Assembly: GCF_014705615.1 (NCBI RefSeq)
Contig: NZ_JACXJA010000036.1
Location: 1-64,000, forward strand
Direction: 5' to 3'
Length of the DNA: 64,000 nt
Source of the DNA: Paenibacillus oceani
GTDB lineage: Bacteria; Bacillota; Bacilli; Paenibacillales; NBRC-103111
Within the stretch, counting starts at the first letter, position 1; every line of letters begins with the position of its first letter. The position numbers and the translations under genes were made by a program. The notes under the pieces were generated by a model. That model saw only the letters and a list, made by a program, of their open reading frames with translations. It did no database searches and had not been told where the DNA came from. Below, in pieces: positions 1 through 8,479 of this stretch.

Positions 1-807
1 GGCATTCCTACTGTATATGGAATAAAGCTTGTGCATCTTTTCACACCTTAAAAATCTAAAAAATCTGTCTTGACTTCTTGTGCCACCATAATAGGTCGTC
101 CGATTTAGTTTTGTGACATAGTTCTTTTCTCCCTTTACTAATTCAATATATCGTTTGTCGAAGAGAGATTCATATTTGCGAATAAGATCTTCCGACTCGA
201 ATGCCACTTGTATTTTATTGCTTGGGACAGATAAAGCGGAAAAAGAAGCAGGTACATTGTTCTCAAGAAGAAATCTATCAATTATAGGTCTTTTATTGAT
301 GAGTTCTTCATACGAATTATTTACCGTATAAAAGTTCAATCTGGATCTGTCAGGAGCTTCGTGTAAAAAAGCATCAGTTAAAGTATCTATCTTTTCATTA
401 GGCACTAATCCAATAAATAGCTTATTTTTTTCATGATCATAATACATCCCTCCGAACGATTCCTTATCAATTGTTGCAGCCACTGTTTTGGCTTTATTAA
501 TAATGGATTTTCTTTTTTTAATTTCTTCAAACTCCGCCTCAGTAAGATGCACACCGAGGTACTTTAATGCTTGGGGACTATACTTCTCCTCTACAATTAT
601 TCCTTTTACATTGGCTTCATCCACTTCTAAAAAGAAATTTTTCTTGAATCGCATGGTGTTTTCTACCGCCTCTAGATCTTTTTCCGTTAACGCAGCAGGT
701 GTCGTATCTTGTGGATTAGACTTCTCTGAGAATACTAAACTACCTTGTGACATGATAGCACCTGTAAGCAACAAAACTGCCGAAATCCTGAAAATGTTTC
801 TTCTCAA
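1..807 (-). CDS. Secreted protein, possibly a chymotrypsin-like protease precursor (partial, runs off left edge)
   Basis: A minus-strand frame opens at a TTG (805-807) seven bases after AGGAGGT and is still open at position 1, giving 269 codons. The first 27 or so residues are a signal peptide: RRN, then a hydrophobic run ending near GSLVFS. The rest is charged and soluble. Around residues 118-135 the segment FGGMYYDHEKNKLFIGLV recalls the strand pattern of pro-domains in alpha-lytic/streptogrisin-type proteases; this is a weak guess because the catalytic part would lie outside the window. The gene is divergent from the stalk-domain gene at 928 and shares with it a short AT-rich promoter region. 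The coding call is good, since all 269 codons are open and the ribosome site is strong. The function is uncertain. Confidence 0.75.
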   Translation of the reverse strand, partial: MRRNIFRISAVLLLTGAIMSQGSLVFSEKSNPQDTTPAALTEKDLEAVENTMRFKKNFFLEVDEANVKGIIVEEKYSPQALKYLGVHLTEAEFEEIKKRKSIINKAKTVAATIDKESFGGMYYDHEKNKLFIGLVPNEKIDTLTDAFLHEAPDRSRLNFYTVNNSYEELINKRPIIDRFLLENNVPASFSALSVPSNKIQVAFESEDLIRKYESLFDKRYIELVKGEKNYVTKLNRTTYYGGTRSQDRFFRFLRCEKMHKLYSIYSRNA

Positions 808-833
808 TATAATTACCTCCTACTTTGTTATAT

Positions 834-895
834 TATGGTATTTAACCACAACTAAAAAATACCATATTCTAGGTTTAATGTAAATGTGCTATAAT
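834..895. promoter_or_regulatory. Divergent promoter region with a 10-bp inverted repeat and an extended -10
   Basis: Between the two divergent secreted-protein genes lies a perfect 10-bp inverted repeat, TATGGTATTT at 834-843 and AAATACCATA at 857-866, separated by 13 bases. An extended -10 element TGCTATAAT follows at 887-895, about 33 bases before the ATG at 928. The -35 is not convincing. The repeat could be a shared operator; no regulator gene lies next to it. Confidence 0.4.
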
Positions 896-927
896 TAATT
901 ATACAAAAAGTAGAAATGAGGTGGCTT

Positions 928-1659
928 ATGAGAAAAGCAATACTGATATTCTCTCTTGTTACACTGTCAATGCTTTCAACCCAAAATTCAGCCGAAACTT
1001 CTAACGTTATTGAAACTACGTTATTTCCTGCTGATGTCACCGTTAATAACAAACAGCTGACATTTTCAACGACAAGTCCTATGTTAAACTATGGAGGAAA
1101 AGCCTACTTGCCGGTAAGAGATTTATTTGAACAAGCCGGAGGAATCGTCAGCTATGACGAAAAAAATAGGACAATCAAAATCAACACCCCTACGTATGAA
1201 CATAAAAAATCAGAGATCAGCTCCATGAGTAGTCAGGGAGTCTACTCACTTTATATCCATTCCGGCAAAAAGAGTTATAAATATGGCGAACTAATAGATG
1301 TATGGGGGACATTCCTTTATACGGGAGAAGAAGATGCTGTTATCGGTCACGGTTCCCCGCTCCTTACGTTTGGCATTGAAGACTCGCAAGGCAATTTGGG
1401 GTCAGACCGGAACGATCTATACTTCTTTGAAGAAATGATAACAAAAAAAACGATGTACACCTCCGCTTTTTCATGGGATCTTATTAAAGGATTAAACTAC
1501 ATTAGAAGCGGTATTGAAGATCCGGCATTGTTTGAAGCCAACTTCAAAAACCCCTGGTATTTAGAAAAAGGCCGGTACACAATTCATGTAAAGTTCGGGA
1601 ACTCGATAGATGGAAAGCCTTTGGATTTAACGAGTAATCTGGTAATTCATGTAGAATGA
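928..1659 (+). CDS. Secreted protein with copper-amine-oxidase-type stalk domain
   Basis: This is a 243-residue exported protein. I chose the ATG at 928 over the in-frame ATG at 916 because GAGGTGG sits just before 928. Residues 1-22 are a signal peptide (RKAILIFSLVTLSML). Residues about 35-85 form one stalk domain, with the pattern VNNKQLTF...YLPVRDLFEQAGG...DEKNRTIKI. This beta-rich cell-surface module is very common in Paenibacillus. The remaining 160 residues are of unknown fold and may be an Ig-like or proteinase-inhibitor-like beta domain. Its A+T content is higher than that of the genes from 2.6 kb onward, as in the neighbouring secreted gene. The role is unknown, probably at the cell surface or in the medium. 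Confidence 0.8.
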   Translation: MRKAILIFSLVTLSMLSTQNSAETSNVIETTLFPADVTVNNKQLTFSTTSPMLNYGGKAYLPVRDLFEQAGGIVSYDEKNRTIKINTPTYEHKKSEISSMSSQGVYSLYIHSGKKSYKYGELIDVWGTFLYTGEEDAVIGHGSPLLTFGIEDSQGNLGSDRNDLYFFEEMITKKTMYTSAFSWDLIKGLNYIRSGIEDPALFEANFKNPWYLEKGRYTIHVKFGNSIDGKPLDLTSNLVIHVE

Positions 1660-1789
1660 TTGGAGTCCAGCCGGCAGCGTGGATCCTGAACTATTGTCAG
1701 ACACTCGACTCGGAATAAAAGCAACGAATACTCCACTATCATCAAAACTAGCAGCTCTCAGAGGGAACATCCTTCATGCATGCGTGTAC

Positions 1790-1985
1790 GATAAGTGATG
1801 TTTGCAGCGCTTATTTCCTCGAAATCTTCTATTTTGGACGCAATAAGAGATGTTTGGAGTGCTTAAATGCTCGGTTTGGACGGTCTGCAGCCAAAAAAGC
1901 TAGTTTTAGAAGTCGCAAACATCTCTTATTTGCCCCCATATGCACAGTATCAGAAAATTAAGAGCTGATAACAGCTCTTATTTCT
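1790..1985. repeat. Diverged copy of the dispersed intergenic repeat
   Basis: Part of a gene-free stretch (1660-2643). It carries the family hallmarks, TTTGCAGCGCTTATTTCC near 1801 and GCAAACATCTCTTATTTG near 1915, plus GATAACAGCTCTTATTTC near 1967, but is more diverged than the copies at 7.2, 14.9, 23.5 and 25.1 kb. A 61-codon plus-strand frame across it has no ribosome site and no protein-like composition. Confidence 0.45.
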
Positions 1986-2169
1986 AGGGATGTGTTACAG
2001 ATATCCTCATTCAACTCCCAGCAGCATGCAGTAATCCGATTTTCAGCTTAAACAGTTGCCCCTCCTCACCCATGTCGGATACATTCGGACATGGGTTGCA
2101 GCTCCGATTTAGGGAAGCTTTTCGTTTGAACACAATTCCGTAAGCGGACTGAAAACCGGTCTTTCCTTT

Positions 2170-2510
2170 AAAATGCTGGATCTCCTCCTCTCGGCCCGCG
2201 TCACATCCGCTCCTCTGTCCTGCAAAAAAGTCTTTTCCGCGCCTCGTGCCACTCCCTGCGTGTGATGTCCGGTCAATCGGTGGCCGTTCCACTCTGTGCA
2301 GGAAAAAATTAGTTTTTTGTCTGTTCCCTCTTTGATCTTTTCCCTCCTCCTCCTGGCCCGCGTCACATCCGCTTCTCCGTCCTGCAAGAAAACGTCTTTT
2401 CCGCACCACGTGCCACATCCTGCGTGTGATGCTCGGTCAATCGGCGGCTGTTCCACCTTGTGCGGTTAAAAAATATTAGTTTTTTGCCTGTTCCCCCTTT
2501 TCAAGCTTCC
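2170..2510. repeat. Two-copy direct tandem repeat, about 165 bp per unit
   Basis: The block GGCCCGCGTCACATCCGC occurs at 2193-2210 and again at 2355-2372. The downstream block beginning ATTAGTTTTTTG occurs at 2308 and 2475, so the period is about 162-167 bases with small indels. The text between the anchors (TCCTGCAA, GCGTGTGATG, GGTCAATCGG) also matches. It lies about 130 bases upstream of lutA. Open frames here are not protein-like. Confidence 0.75.
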
Positions 2511-2643
2511 ACTTGTCTGATAACCTGATAATAAGAACAGTAAAAAAACATTGGAGCTCGTCCATTTGTCTGTTTTAACCAGTTCATAACGTTTCAGAAC
2601 GGTACCAGTTACGAGACTATTTGAAAGCGAGGCAACCAGCCTT

Positions 2644-3375
2644 ATGAAAGTGTCGTTATTTATTACGTGTCTGGCCGACATGATGTACCCCGAAGTTGGC
2701 GAAAGCGTTGTCAGACTGCTCCACAAATACGGGTGCGAGGTGGATTTCCCCGAGCTTCAGACTTGCTGCGGGCAGCCGGCGTTCAACAGCGGCTATCAGG
2801 ACGAAGCGCGCGTCGTCGCCCGGCAATGGATCAGCGCCTTCGAGCATAGCGATTACGTCGTCTCCCCATCCGGCTCCTGCACCGGGATGATTCATCATTA
2901 TTACCCGGACTTGTTCCGTGACGAGCCGGAATGGAAAGCGAAGGCCGAGGCGATTATCGCCAAAACGTACGAGTTTTCGCAATTTCTCGTGAAGGTGCTC
3001 GGGGTTACCGATGTGGGGGCGTCCTTCGCCGGTAAAGTGACGTATCACCCTTCTTGTCATGCGATGAGACTGCTTGGCATCCGTTCCGAACCGGGACAAC
3101 TAATGGAGCACGTGCGCGGGATGGAGCTTGTCGATCTGCCCCACTGCGAAGACTGCTGCGGATTCGGCGGTACGTTCGCGGTCAAGATGGCGGACATGTC
3201 CGAAGCCATGGTATGCGAGAAAGCGAAAAACGTCCTGGCGACCGGCGCCGAAGTACTCGTCGGCACGGATATGGGCTGTCTGATGAATATCGACGGGCGG
3301 CTTAATAAGGAAGGCAAGCCGGTACGCGTAATGCATCTGGCTCAACTGCTGGAGCAAGGAGGAACGGCCCGATGA
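2644..3375 (+). CDS. lutA: L-lactate utilization protein LutA (Fe-S oxidoreductase subunit)
   Basis: A 243-residue member of the LutA/YkgE family, a cytoplasmic subunit of the LutABC complex that oxidises L-lactate to pyruvate. It has the two CCG-type cysteine modules of the family: CLADMMYPEVG near residue 9, TCCGQPAFNSG near 40 and CTGMIHHYY near 80 in the first half; SCHAMRLLGI near 139 and CEDCCGFGGTF near 168 in the second. Length is normal (about 240). The gene heads the four-gene run lutA-lutB-lutC-FAH and its stop overlaps the lutB start. The upstream ribosome site is weak (GCGAGG well before the ATG). A tract at 2511-2527 (ACTTGTCTGATAACCTG) might be a GntR-type operator, but this is speculative and no regulator gene is adjacent. 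Confidence 0.93.
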   Translation: MKVSLFITCLADMMYPEVGESVVRLLHKYGCEVDFPELQTCCGQPAFNSGYQDEARVVARQWISAFEHSDYVVSPSGSCTGMIHHYYPDLFRDEPEWKAKAEAIIAKTYEFSQFLVKVLGVTDVGASFAGKVTYHPSCHAMRLLGIRSEPGQLMEHVRGMELVDLPHCEDCCGFGGTFAVKMADMSEAMVCEKAKNVLATGAEVLVGTDMGCLMNIDGRLNKEGKPVRVMHLAQLLEQGGTAR

Positions 3376-4943
3376 GTGGAACGGCACAGCACAACGAACA
3401 AGCGGACGAATTGGCCAAAATCGGCAGCGGTTTAAAAAAGCGGACCGAAATCGCACTGGGCGACGAATTTCTGCGCAAGGCGGTCGCGTTTACGACAGAT
3501 AAGCTGAAGACGGGACGTCTGAAAGCGATGGACGATTTCGGGGACTGGGAGATGTGGCGCGAACGAGGCCGGGCGATCCGCGAGCATGTCGTGTCGCACC
3601 TGGATTACTATTTGACCCAATTCTCGGACAATGTCGTCAAAACCGGCGGCCATGTGCATTTTTGCCGGAGCGGGGAAGATGCCGTCCGGACGTTTCTCGA
3701 TATCGCCCGGAAAGCGGAAGCGAAGCTGGTCGCCAAAGGCAAGTCGATGGTGTCCGAAGAAATTCATCTGAACCACCGGCTCGAGGAGATCGGCATCGAA
3801 GCGGTCGAAACCGATCTGGGCGAGTACATCCTGCAGCTCGCGAAAGAAACGCCGTCCCACTTGATCATCCCGGCTATTCATAAAAACAAGCAGCAAATCG
3901 CCGACCTGTTCTCCGATCATTCCGGGGAGAAGTTCCCGGCGGAGACGAAGCCGCTCGCCGATTATGCCCGCCACAAGCTGCGGAATATTTTTCTGGAGGC
4001 CGACATCGGACTGACCGGCTGCAACTTCGGCATAGCCGAGAGCGGTACCGTTACGCTGGTATCCAACGAGGGCAACGCGCGGATGGTATCGACGATCCCG
4101 AAAATCCACGTTGTCGTCATGGGGATGGAACGGCTCGTTCCAACGTTCGCCGACGTTGAAGTGATGCTGAATCTGCTGGCCCGGAGTGCCACAGGGCAAA
4201 AGCTCACCACTTACACCTCGTTCGTCACCGGCCCGAGGAGAGAAGGCGATCTGGACGGACCGGAGGAACTGCACGTTCTCGTGCTAGACAACGGGCGGTC
4301 GTCCCAGCTCGGCGACCCGCAGTTTCAGGAAGTGCTGCACTGCATCCGCTGCGCGGCCTGCCTGAACGTATGTCCCGTCTACAAACACGTCGGCGGTCAT
4401 ACGTACGGCTCTGTATACAGCGGACCGATCGGAGCGGTGCTGACTCCGCTGCTGCAGCAGGACTACAAGGAAGCCGGCGAGTTGTCGTACGCGTCCAGCT
4501 TGTGCGGAGCGTGCTACGAGGCGTGCCCGGTCAAAATTCCGCTCCACGATATGCTGGTCCAGCTGAGGCACCGCAAAGTGAAGCTGAAAATGACCCCGGT
4601 CGCAGAGCGAATCGCCTTCAAAACGTACGCCACGACTTTTGGCAACATCACGTTATACAAAATGGCCGGCAAAGCCGCGTATTGGATGCAGCAGCCGCTC
4701 CTTCGCGAAGGGTCGATCCGCCGGGCGCCCGGTCCGTTGGCGGGCTGGACGCAGTCGCGTTTCCTGCGCATGAAGTCGAAGCAGTCGTTCCGCGACCGAT
4801 GGGCGCAGCTGCAGCAGGAGATGAGCCGTACGCCAAACCGGCCGGAAGCATCGGGTGGAGCCGGATCGAACGGGCAAGTCCCGTCGAATCCGTCGCAATC
4901 GTCGCAGCCGGGCGGCACCAGCAAAGAGGAGGGACGAACATGA
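3372..4943 (+). CDS. lutB: L-lactate utilization protein LutB (ferredoxin-like Fe-S subunit)
   Basis: A 523-residue LutB, slightly longer than the usual 470-480 because of a Ser/Pro/Gly-rich tail. An N-terminal LUD domain spans about residues 60-300 (including GCNFGIAESGTVTLVSNEGN). It is followed by two 4Fe-4S clusters of the ferredoxin type: CIRCAACLNVCPVYKHVGG near residue 325 and CGACYEACPVKIPLHDML near 377. The final 60 residues are low-complexity and probably disordered. The start overlaps the lutA stop (ATGA) and the stop overlaps the lutC start (ATGA), so translation is likely coupled. LutB carries electrons within the LutABC lactate oxidase. Confidence 0.95.
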   Translation: MSGTAQHNEQADELAKIGSGLKKRTEIALGDEFLRKAVAFTTDKLKTGRLKAMDDFGDWEMWRERGRAIREHVVSHLDYYLTQFSDNVVKTGGHVHFCRSGEDAVRTFLDIARKAEAKLVAKGKSMVSEEIHLNHRLEEIGIEAVETDLGEYILQLAKETPSHLIIPAIHKNKQQIADLFSDHSGEKFPAETKPLADYARHKLRNIFLEADIGLTGCNFGIAESGTVTLVSNEGNARMVSTIPKIHVVVMGMERLVPTFADVEVMLNLLARSATGQKLTTYTSFVTGPRREGDLDGPEELHVLVLDNGRSSQLGDPQFQEVLHCIRCAACLNVCPVYKHVGGHTYGSVYSGPIGAVLTPLLQQDYKEAGELSYASSLCGACYEACPVKIPLHDMLVQLRHRKVKLKMTPVAERIAFKTYATTFGNITLYKMAGKAAYWMQQPLLREGSIRRAPGPLAGWTQSRFLRMKSKQSFRDRWAQLQQEMSRTPNRPEASGGAGSNGQVPSNPSQSSQPGGTSKEEGRT

Positions 4944-5749
4944 GCCAAGCCGATAACCATTCGCATACGGGCCCAGGTGCAGCCGGAACGATCTCCGGCC
5001 GAGAAGATTTCATGCGCAATATCGCCAGCAAGCTCGGGCGCTCCGCGCCGATGACAACACCGCCCGAGCGGCTCGTCACGGGCGTGCCGGAGCCGTACGC
5101 GGCGCGGCGCACTACGGTGCAGGAGCGGATCGACCAGTTCTCGGCGAACTGGTCGGCGCTCACCGGCACCGTCTGGACCGCGCGCGCGGCGGATGCGGCC
5201 GATGCCGTGCCCGCATGTGCGCGGCGCGTCTGCGCGGAGCGCGGCATCGATCGGGTGTCCCGCTGGGATCACCCCGATCTTGCCGCGCTGCCGCTGGACG
5301 ACGCGCTGGCCGCGGATGGCATCGCCGTCGTGCCGTGGCGCGCCGATGGCGCAGCTGACGCCGACGCCGAAACAGGCGCGGCTCCCGGCAGCGCATGGAT
5401 TGCGCGCAGCCCGCTGCTGCGCGCGACCGAGCGGTGCCGGCTCGGCATCGTGTGGGCCGATTACGCGATCGCGAACACCGGCACGCTCGTGCTGCTGGCG
5501 CACGGTGGACGCGGCCGTTCCGTCAGTCTGCTGACGGACACGCTACTCGCCGTCGTCCCTGCCGACCGGATCGTTACACGAATGGGCGAAGCGTTCGAAG
5601 CGATCCGCCGCGATTATCCGGAAGCAGCCGCCATGCCGTCGTCGATCAACCTGATTACCGGTCCGAGCCGCAGCGCCGACATCGAGAACGATCTGACGAT
5701 CGGCATTCACGGCCCGGGCAGCGTGTACGCCGTCATTCTCGAAACCTAA
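4940..5749 (+). CDS. lutC: L-lactate utilization protein LutC (LUD domain)
   Basis: A LUD-domain protein of 269 residues starting at the ATG at 4940, which overlaps the lutB stop and has GAGGAGGG upstream. The frame stays open further upstream inside lutB, but that part is a shadow. Family features are the core ADYAIANTGTLVL...GRGRSVSLL followed by LAVVPADRIV and SINLITGPSRSADIE, and the C-terminal GIHGPGSVYAVIL. The N-terminal 60 residues are a variable linker rich in Ala, Gly and Thr. Third subunit of the lactate oxidation complex. Confidence 0.93.
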   Translation: MSQADNHSHTGPGAAGTISGREDFMRNIASKLGRSAPMTTPPERLVTGVPEPYAARRTTVQERIDQFSANWSALTGTVWTARAADAADAVPACARRVCAERGIDRVSRWDHPDLAALPLDDALAADGIAVVPWRADGAADADAETGAAPGSAWIARSPLLRATERCRLGIVWADYAIANTGTLVLLAHGGRGRSVSLLTDTLLAVVPADRIVTRMGEAFEAIRRDYPEAAAMPSSINLITGPSRSADIENDLTIGIHGPGSVYAVILET

Positions 5750-5760
5750 CCGGAAAGGAA

Positions 5761-6678
5761 ATGAACGAACCTATGAAATTGGTAACGATTCAAACGGAAA
5801 CGGGCCCGCAGCTCGGAATAGCGACAAACGAAGGCATTCTGCAGCTCGATAAAGCACTCGGCTTGCTGCCGGACTCGGCAGTGCCCCGTACAACGGAGGA
5901 GGCGATCGCAGGCGGCACGACCGCGATCGGGAAGCTGTCCGCCTATGCTGCCCGGCTGTCTGAACAGCCCGCCGAAACGAAAGCGGCCGTATGGGCTGCA
6001 CCTTCCGATCTCGTCTTCGGTCCCTGCGTGCCGAATCCGGGCAAAATCATATGCGTCGGCCTGAACTACCGCAAGCATGCGGAAGAGACGAACGCCCCGA
6101 TCCCGCAATACCCGATCTTGTTCAACAAGTTCAACAATACGCTGAACGGACACCTGGGCGACGTTCCATTGCCGAAAGTATCGTCCAAAGTCGATTACGA
6201 GGCGGAACTGGTCATCGTCATCGGATCGCCTGCCAAATACGTATCCAAAGAAGCGGCGCTGAACCATGTATTCGGCTACTGCGCGGTCAACGACGTATCC
6301 GCCCGCGATTTGCAACTGCGGACCCAGCAATGGCTGCTTGGCAAAAGCTGCGACGGCTTCAGCCCGCTCGGCCCTTATCTGGTGACGGCCGACGAGGTCG
6401 GTGACCCGAATCAACTGGAGATCAAGCTGACGCTTAACGGTGAGGTGCGTCAGCATTCCAATACGTCGGATATGATCTTCTACGTCGACGAAATCGTCAG
6501 CTACATCTCGCAGCATATGACGCTGCACCCCGGTGACATCATTCTGACCGGAACTCCGGAAGGTGTCGTGCTCGGACTGCCCGAAGACCAGCAAGTATGG
6601 CTCAAGGACGGAGACGTCGTAACCGTCGAGATCGAGAGGCTCGGAACGCTGACCAACCGGTTCGTGAACGAAGCTTGA
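5761..6678 (+). CDS. Fumarylacetoacetate hydrolase family protein
   Basis: A cytoplasmic FAH-superfamily enzyme of 305 residues that hydrolyses C-C bonds in 2,4-diketo acids or isomerises related compounds. FAH core signatures are visible: KIICVGLNYRKHAEE near residue 97, the metal-binding acidic strand VDYEAELVIVIG near 144, NDVSARDLQ near 178, GKSCDGFSPLGPYLV near 195 and ILTGTPEGVVLG near 262. Starts at 5761 and 5773 are both possible: AAAGGA is only 2 bases from the first and 13 from the second. It follows lutC by 11-23 bases and ends at a clear terminator, so it is the last gene of the lut operon. Known FAH-family members split 2,4-diketo-3-deoxy-fuconate or -rhamnonate into pyruvate and lactate. 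The link to LutABC makes that reaction attractive here, but it is inferred. Confidence 0.88.
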   Translation: MNEPMKLVTIQTETGPQLGIATNEGILQLDKALGLLPDSAVPRTTEEAIAGGTTAIGKLSAYAARLSEQPAETKAAVWAAPSDLVFGPCVPNPGKIICVGLNYRKHAEETNAPIPQYPILFNKFNNTLNGHLGDVPLPKVSSKVDYEAELVIVIGSPAKYVSKEAALNHVFGYCAVNDVSARDLQLRTQQWLLGKSCDGFSPLGPYLVTADEVGDPNQLEIKLTLNGEVRQHSNTSDMIFYVDEIVSYISQHMTLHPGDIILTGTPEGVVLGLPEDQQVWLKDGDVVTVEIERLGTLTNRFVNEA

Positions 6679-6686
6679 TGGAGAGC

Positions 6687-6722
6687 AAGCCCGCCCCTAA
6701 AAAAAAGGGCGGGCTTATTCTT
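6687..6722 (+). terminator. Rho-independent terminator after the lut operon
   Basis: Perfect 10-bp stem AAGCCCGCCC (6687-6696) with GGGCGGGCTT (6707-6716), A-rich loop, then ATTCTTTAA. It lies 9 bases after the FAH-family stop codon. Confidence 0.93.
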
Positions 6723-6795
6723 TAAATCGGCCGAGCAATATAAGAAATTAGGGGCCATATGGGAACAACTCGACCTCCAACGCTGTCGATAAAGT

Positions 6796-6925
6796 TTCTA
6801 GCGGGCTAGCGGATTAGTGGTTTAGCGGTTCAATGGTTTAATGGTTAAATGGTTAAATGGTTAGCCGTTTAGTGGTTTAGTCGTTTAGGTGTTTTGCGGT
6901 TTGCGGTTTGCGGGTGCGGGCGCGG
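6796..6925. repeat. Degenerate short tandem repeat (GGTTTA / ATGGTTAA type)
   Basis: About 130 bases built from imperfect 8-9-base units such as TAGCGG, TGGTTTA, ATGGTTAA and GCGGTTT, drifting from AT-rich to GC-rich along its length. This is the first of several repeat types in the gene-free interval 6723-7637; no protein-like frame crosses it. Confidence 0.6.
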
Positions 6926-7125
6926 TCTAGCGGAAGATTTACTTCCGTTATCTGTTGGGTGGAGCCGGAAATCAGCGTTTAGCGGAACATTTTATTCCTC
7001 TATTTCACTCACATCCGCCCCTATCCCCCAAGAAAGCAAAAATAGCGGAAACCATAGTTCCGCTATCCTGTGAAATTCGCGACTTTTGCCGCAATAGCGG
7101 AAACCACACTTCCGCTCTTCTGCAA
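6926..7125. repeat. Array of four TAGCGGAA-N7-TTCCGCTA hairpin units
   Basis: Units begin at about 6928, 6979, 7043 and 7094, spaced 51, 64 and 51 bases. Each is a small inverted repeat; the cleanest is TAGCGGAAACCATAGTTCCGCTA at 7043-7065. The second is decayed on its right arm. The units could fold as hairpins in either strand. Confidence 0.65.
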
Positions 7126-7183
7126 AATGTCGAGTTAAATATTGCCAATCCGAGGTACCCGCTTCGACTCAACAAACAAATAA

Positions 7184-7390
7184 CAGTCATTTGCAGCCTC
7201 TATTTACGGCAAAATGGGAAGGCGAATGTGAATAAAGGCGGTTTGTACCTCTTATTTCCAATCGAATGGTTAAGTCAGCACCATTTAGCGAAAATAGAAG
7301 CTAAAAACCGCTCTTATTTCCTTGCTCACGCGGGTTTCAGACAAAATAGAAGGTACAAACCGCTCTTATTCGGCGGCTCCTTCCTCATCC
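7184..7390. repeat. Dispersed intergenic repeat, copy A
   Basis: Contains AATAAAGGCGGTTTGTACC (7231), AAACCGCTCTTATTTCC (about 7305) and CAAACCGCTCTTATTCGG (about 7357). The GCGGTTTG and CAAACCGC blocks are mutually complementary, so the element can fold. Similar elements lie at 14.9, 23.5 and 25.1 kb. Confidence 0.7.
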
Positions 7391-7464
7391 TCTCCGCCCA
7401 CACGACTCCCGGCTCGCGGTGCCGCGTCACACGTCAGCTACCCAAGCTCGTGAAGCCCGGGACC

Positions 7465-7630
7465 GGTAGTAACTAGTAACCAGCGACTAGCAAACTCTAA
7501 CCAATAACTAGTAAACCAGCAACCAGTACCAGCAACTTGTAAGTTGTAACTTGTAACTTGCAACCAGTAACCAGTGACCAGTAACTAGCAACAGTAACCA
7601 GCACAAGCAGCCAGTAACAACCAGCCAACT
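7465..7630. repeat. Degenerate short repeat array (AACCAGTAACTAGT type)
   Basis: About 165 bases composed almost entirely of variants of AACCAGTA, AACTAGTA and AACTTGTA. It ends directly at the 3' end of the SGNH hydrolase gene. No coding potential is seen. Confidence 0.65.
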
Positions 7631-7637
7631 ACCGTTC

Positions 7638-8279
7638 TTACAGCGCAGCCGCTGCGCCGACCGCCTTCAGCCAAGCTTTGGCGATCAGAGCGTGGCCGGC
7701 GGGCGACGGGTGAACGCCGTCCGGCGCCCAATACGAAGGCGTGGCCGATGTGGACGCCTGAGCGAACAAACCGTCCAGCGGAACGAGCTTCGCGCCGAAT
7801 TCGCGGGCCAGGTGCCGGACGACGTCGATTTTCGGGTCCAAATCTTCGCGCCACTTTTTCCGGTCCTCCGGTACGGGCAGCACGAACGGCTCGACCATGA
7901 TGATGCCGGCTCCCAGCTCTTCTTTGGTACGAGTGAGCAATTGGCGATACTCCTTCTCGAATTGCTCCGCGGATGTTTCATCGCCCCGGTCGTAACGTCT
8001 CCATGTATCGTTGATGCCGATGTAGATCGACACCCAGGCCGGACGCAGTTCGATGCAGTCGGCGTCCCAGCGGCCGACGAGATCTTTCGCGCGGTTGCCG
8101 CTGATTCCCCGGTTCAGAAATCGGACCTGCAGCTCCGGATAAGCGGCCGCGAACAACGCAGCCGTCATCAGCGCATAACCTCTCCCCAGATCGGCGGACG
8201 CCTCTTTATTGCGCCCCGCGTCGGTGATGCTGTCTCCCTGAAAAAGTACAGTGTCTCCTTGCTTGATCTGCAGCTCCAT
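7638..8279 (-). CDS. SGNH/GDSL-family hydrolase
   Basis: A 213-residue single-domain SGNH esterase without signal peptide, so cytoplasmic. All blocks are visible: block I FQGDSITDAG with the nucleophile Ser near residue 17, block II NRGISGNRAKDL near 56, block III GINDTW near 88, and block V DGVHPSPAGH near 190 carrying the Asp and His. The ribosome site GGAGGGG is eight bases before the ATG. Relatives remove acetyl or acyl groups from sugars (YesT or rhamnogalacturonan acetylesterase type). The substrate cannot be told from the sequence, though nearby sugar genes make a carbohydrate ester plausible. Confidence 0.9.
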   Translation of the reverse strand: MELQIKQGDTVLFQGDSITDAGRNKEASADLGRGYALMTAALFAAAYPELQVRFLNRGISGNRAKDLVGRWDADCIELRPAWVSIYIGINDTWRRYDRGDETSAEQFEKEYRQLLTRTKEELGAGIIMVEPFVLPVPEDRKKWREDLDPKIDVVRHLAREFGAKLVPLDGLFAQASTSATPSYWAPDGVHPSPAGHALIAKAWLKAVGAAAAL

Positions 8280-8300
8280 CTCGATTGCCCCTCCGCCTTC

Positions 8301-8444
8301 TCATTTTTTCCGGTATTCATACCCGATAAATCCGCGAAATACGAGCTCGATGTCTTGTCTAAGCTGCTGTACAAACTTGCGATCCGGATTCAGACCGATG
8401 AGATTATCCCGACCGGAACCCGAGCGCGAGCAGAAGCAGGACAC
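8301..8444 (-). CDS. Possible small ORF or gene remnant upstream of the SGNH gene
   Basis: A minus-strand frame of 47 codons from a GTG at 8444 to a TGA at 8301, ending 22 bases before the SGNH start. The C-terminal half (LNPDRKFVQQLRQDIELVF then RGFIGYEYRKK) looks protein-like, whereas the N-terminal half is Cys/Ser/Gly-rich and has no ribosome site. It may be the tail of a decayed gene. I do not recognise it. Confidence 0.25.
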   Translation of the reverse strand: MSCFCSRSGSGRDNLIGLNPDRKFVQQLRQDIELVFRGFIGYEYRKK

Positions 8445-8479
8445 GCCATCCGGGCATTGAAACGTTCAGCCGCCCCTGA

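Noticed and set aside
1776-1961. 61-codon plus-strand ORF
   Set aside because: No ribosome site; it lies within a diverged repeat copy.
2011-2456. Minus-strand ORFs of 115-135 codons upstream of lutA
   Set aside because: They translate the two tandem repeat units and have repetitive, unrecognisable sequence.
4370-4939. N-terminal extension of lutC inside lutB
   Set aside because: The frame is open but shadows lutB; the ATG at 4940 has a ribosome site and the family start.
5395-5760. N-terminal extension of the FAH-family gene inside lutC
   Set aside because: Arg-rich shadow sequence, while the conserved domain and normal length begin at 5761 or 5773.
6796-7630. CRISPR array
   Set aside because: Repeats are degenerate and short or inverted, with no constant direct repeat of 24-37 bases, no regular unique spacers and no cas genes.
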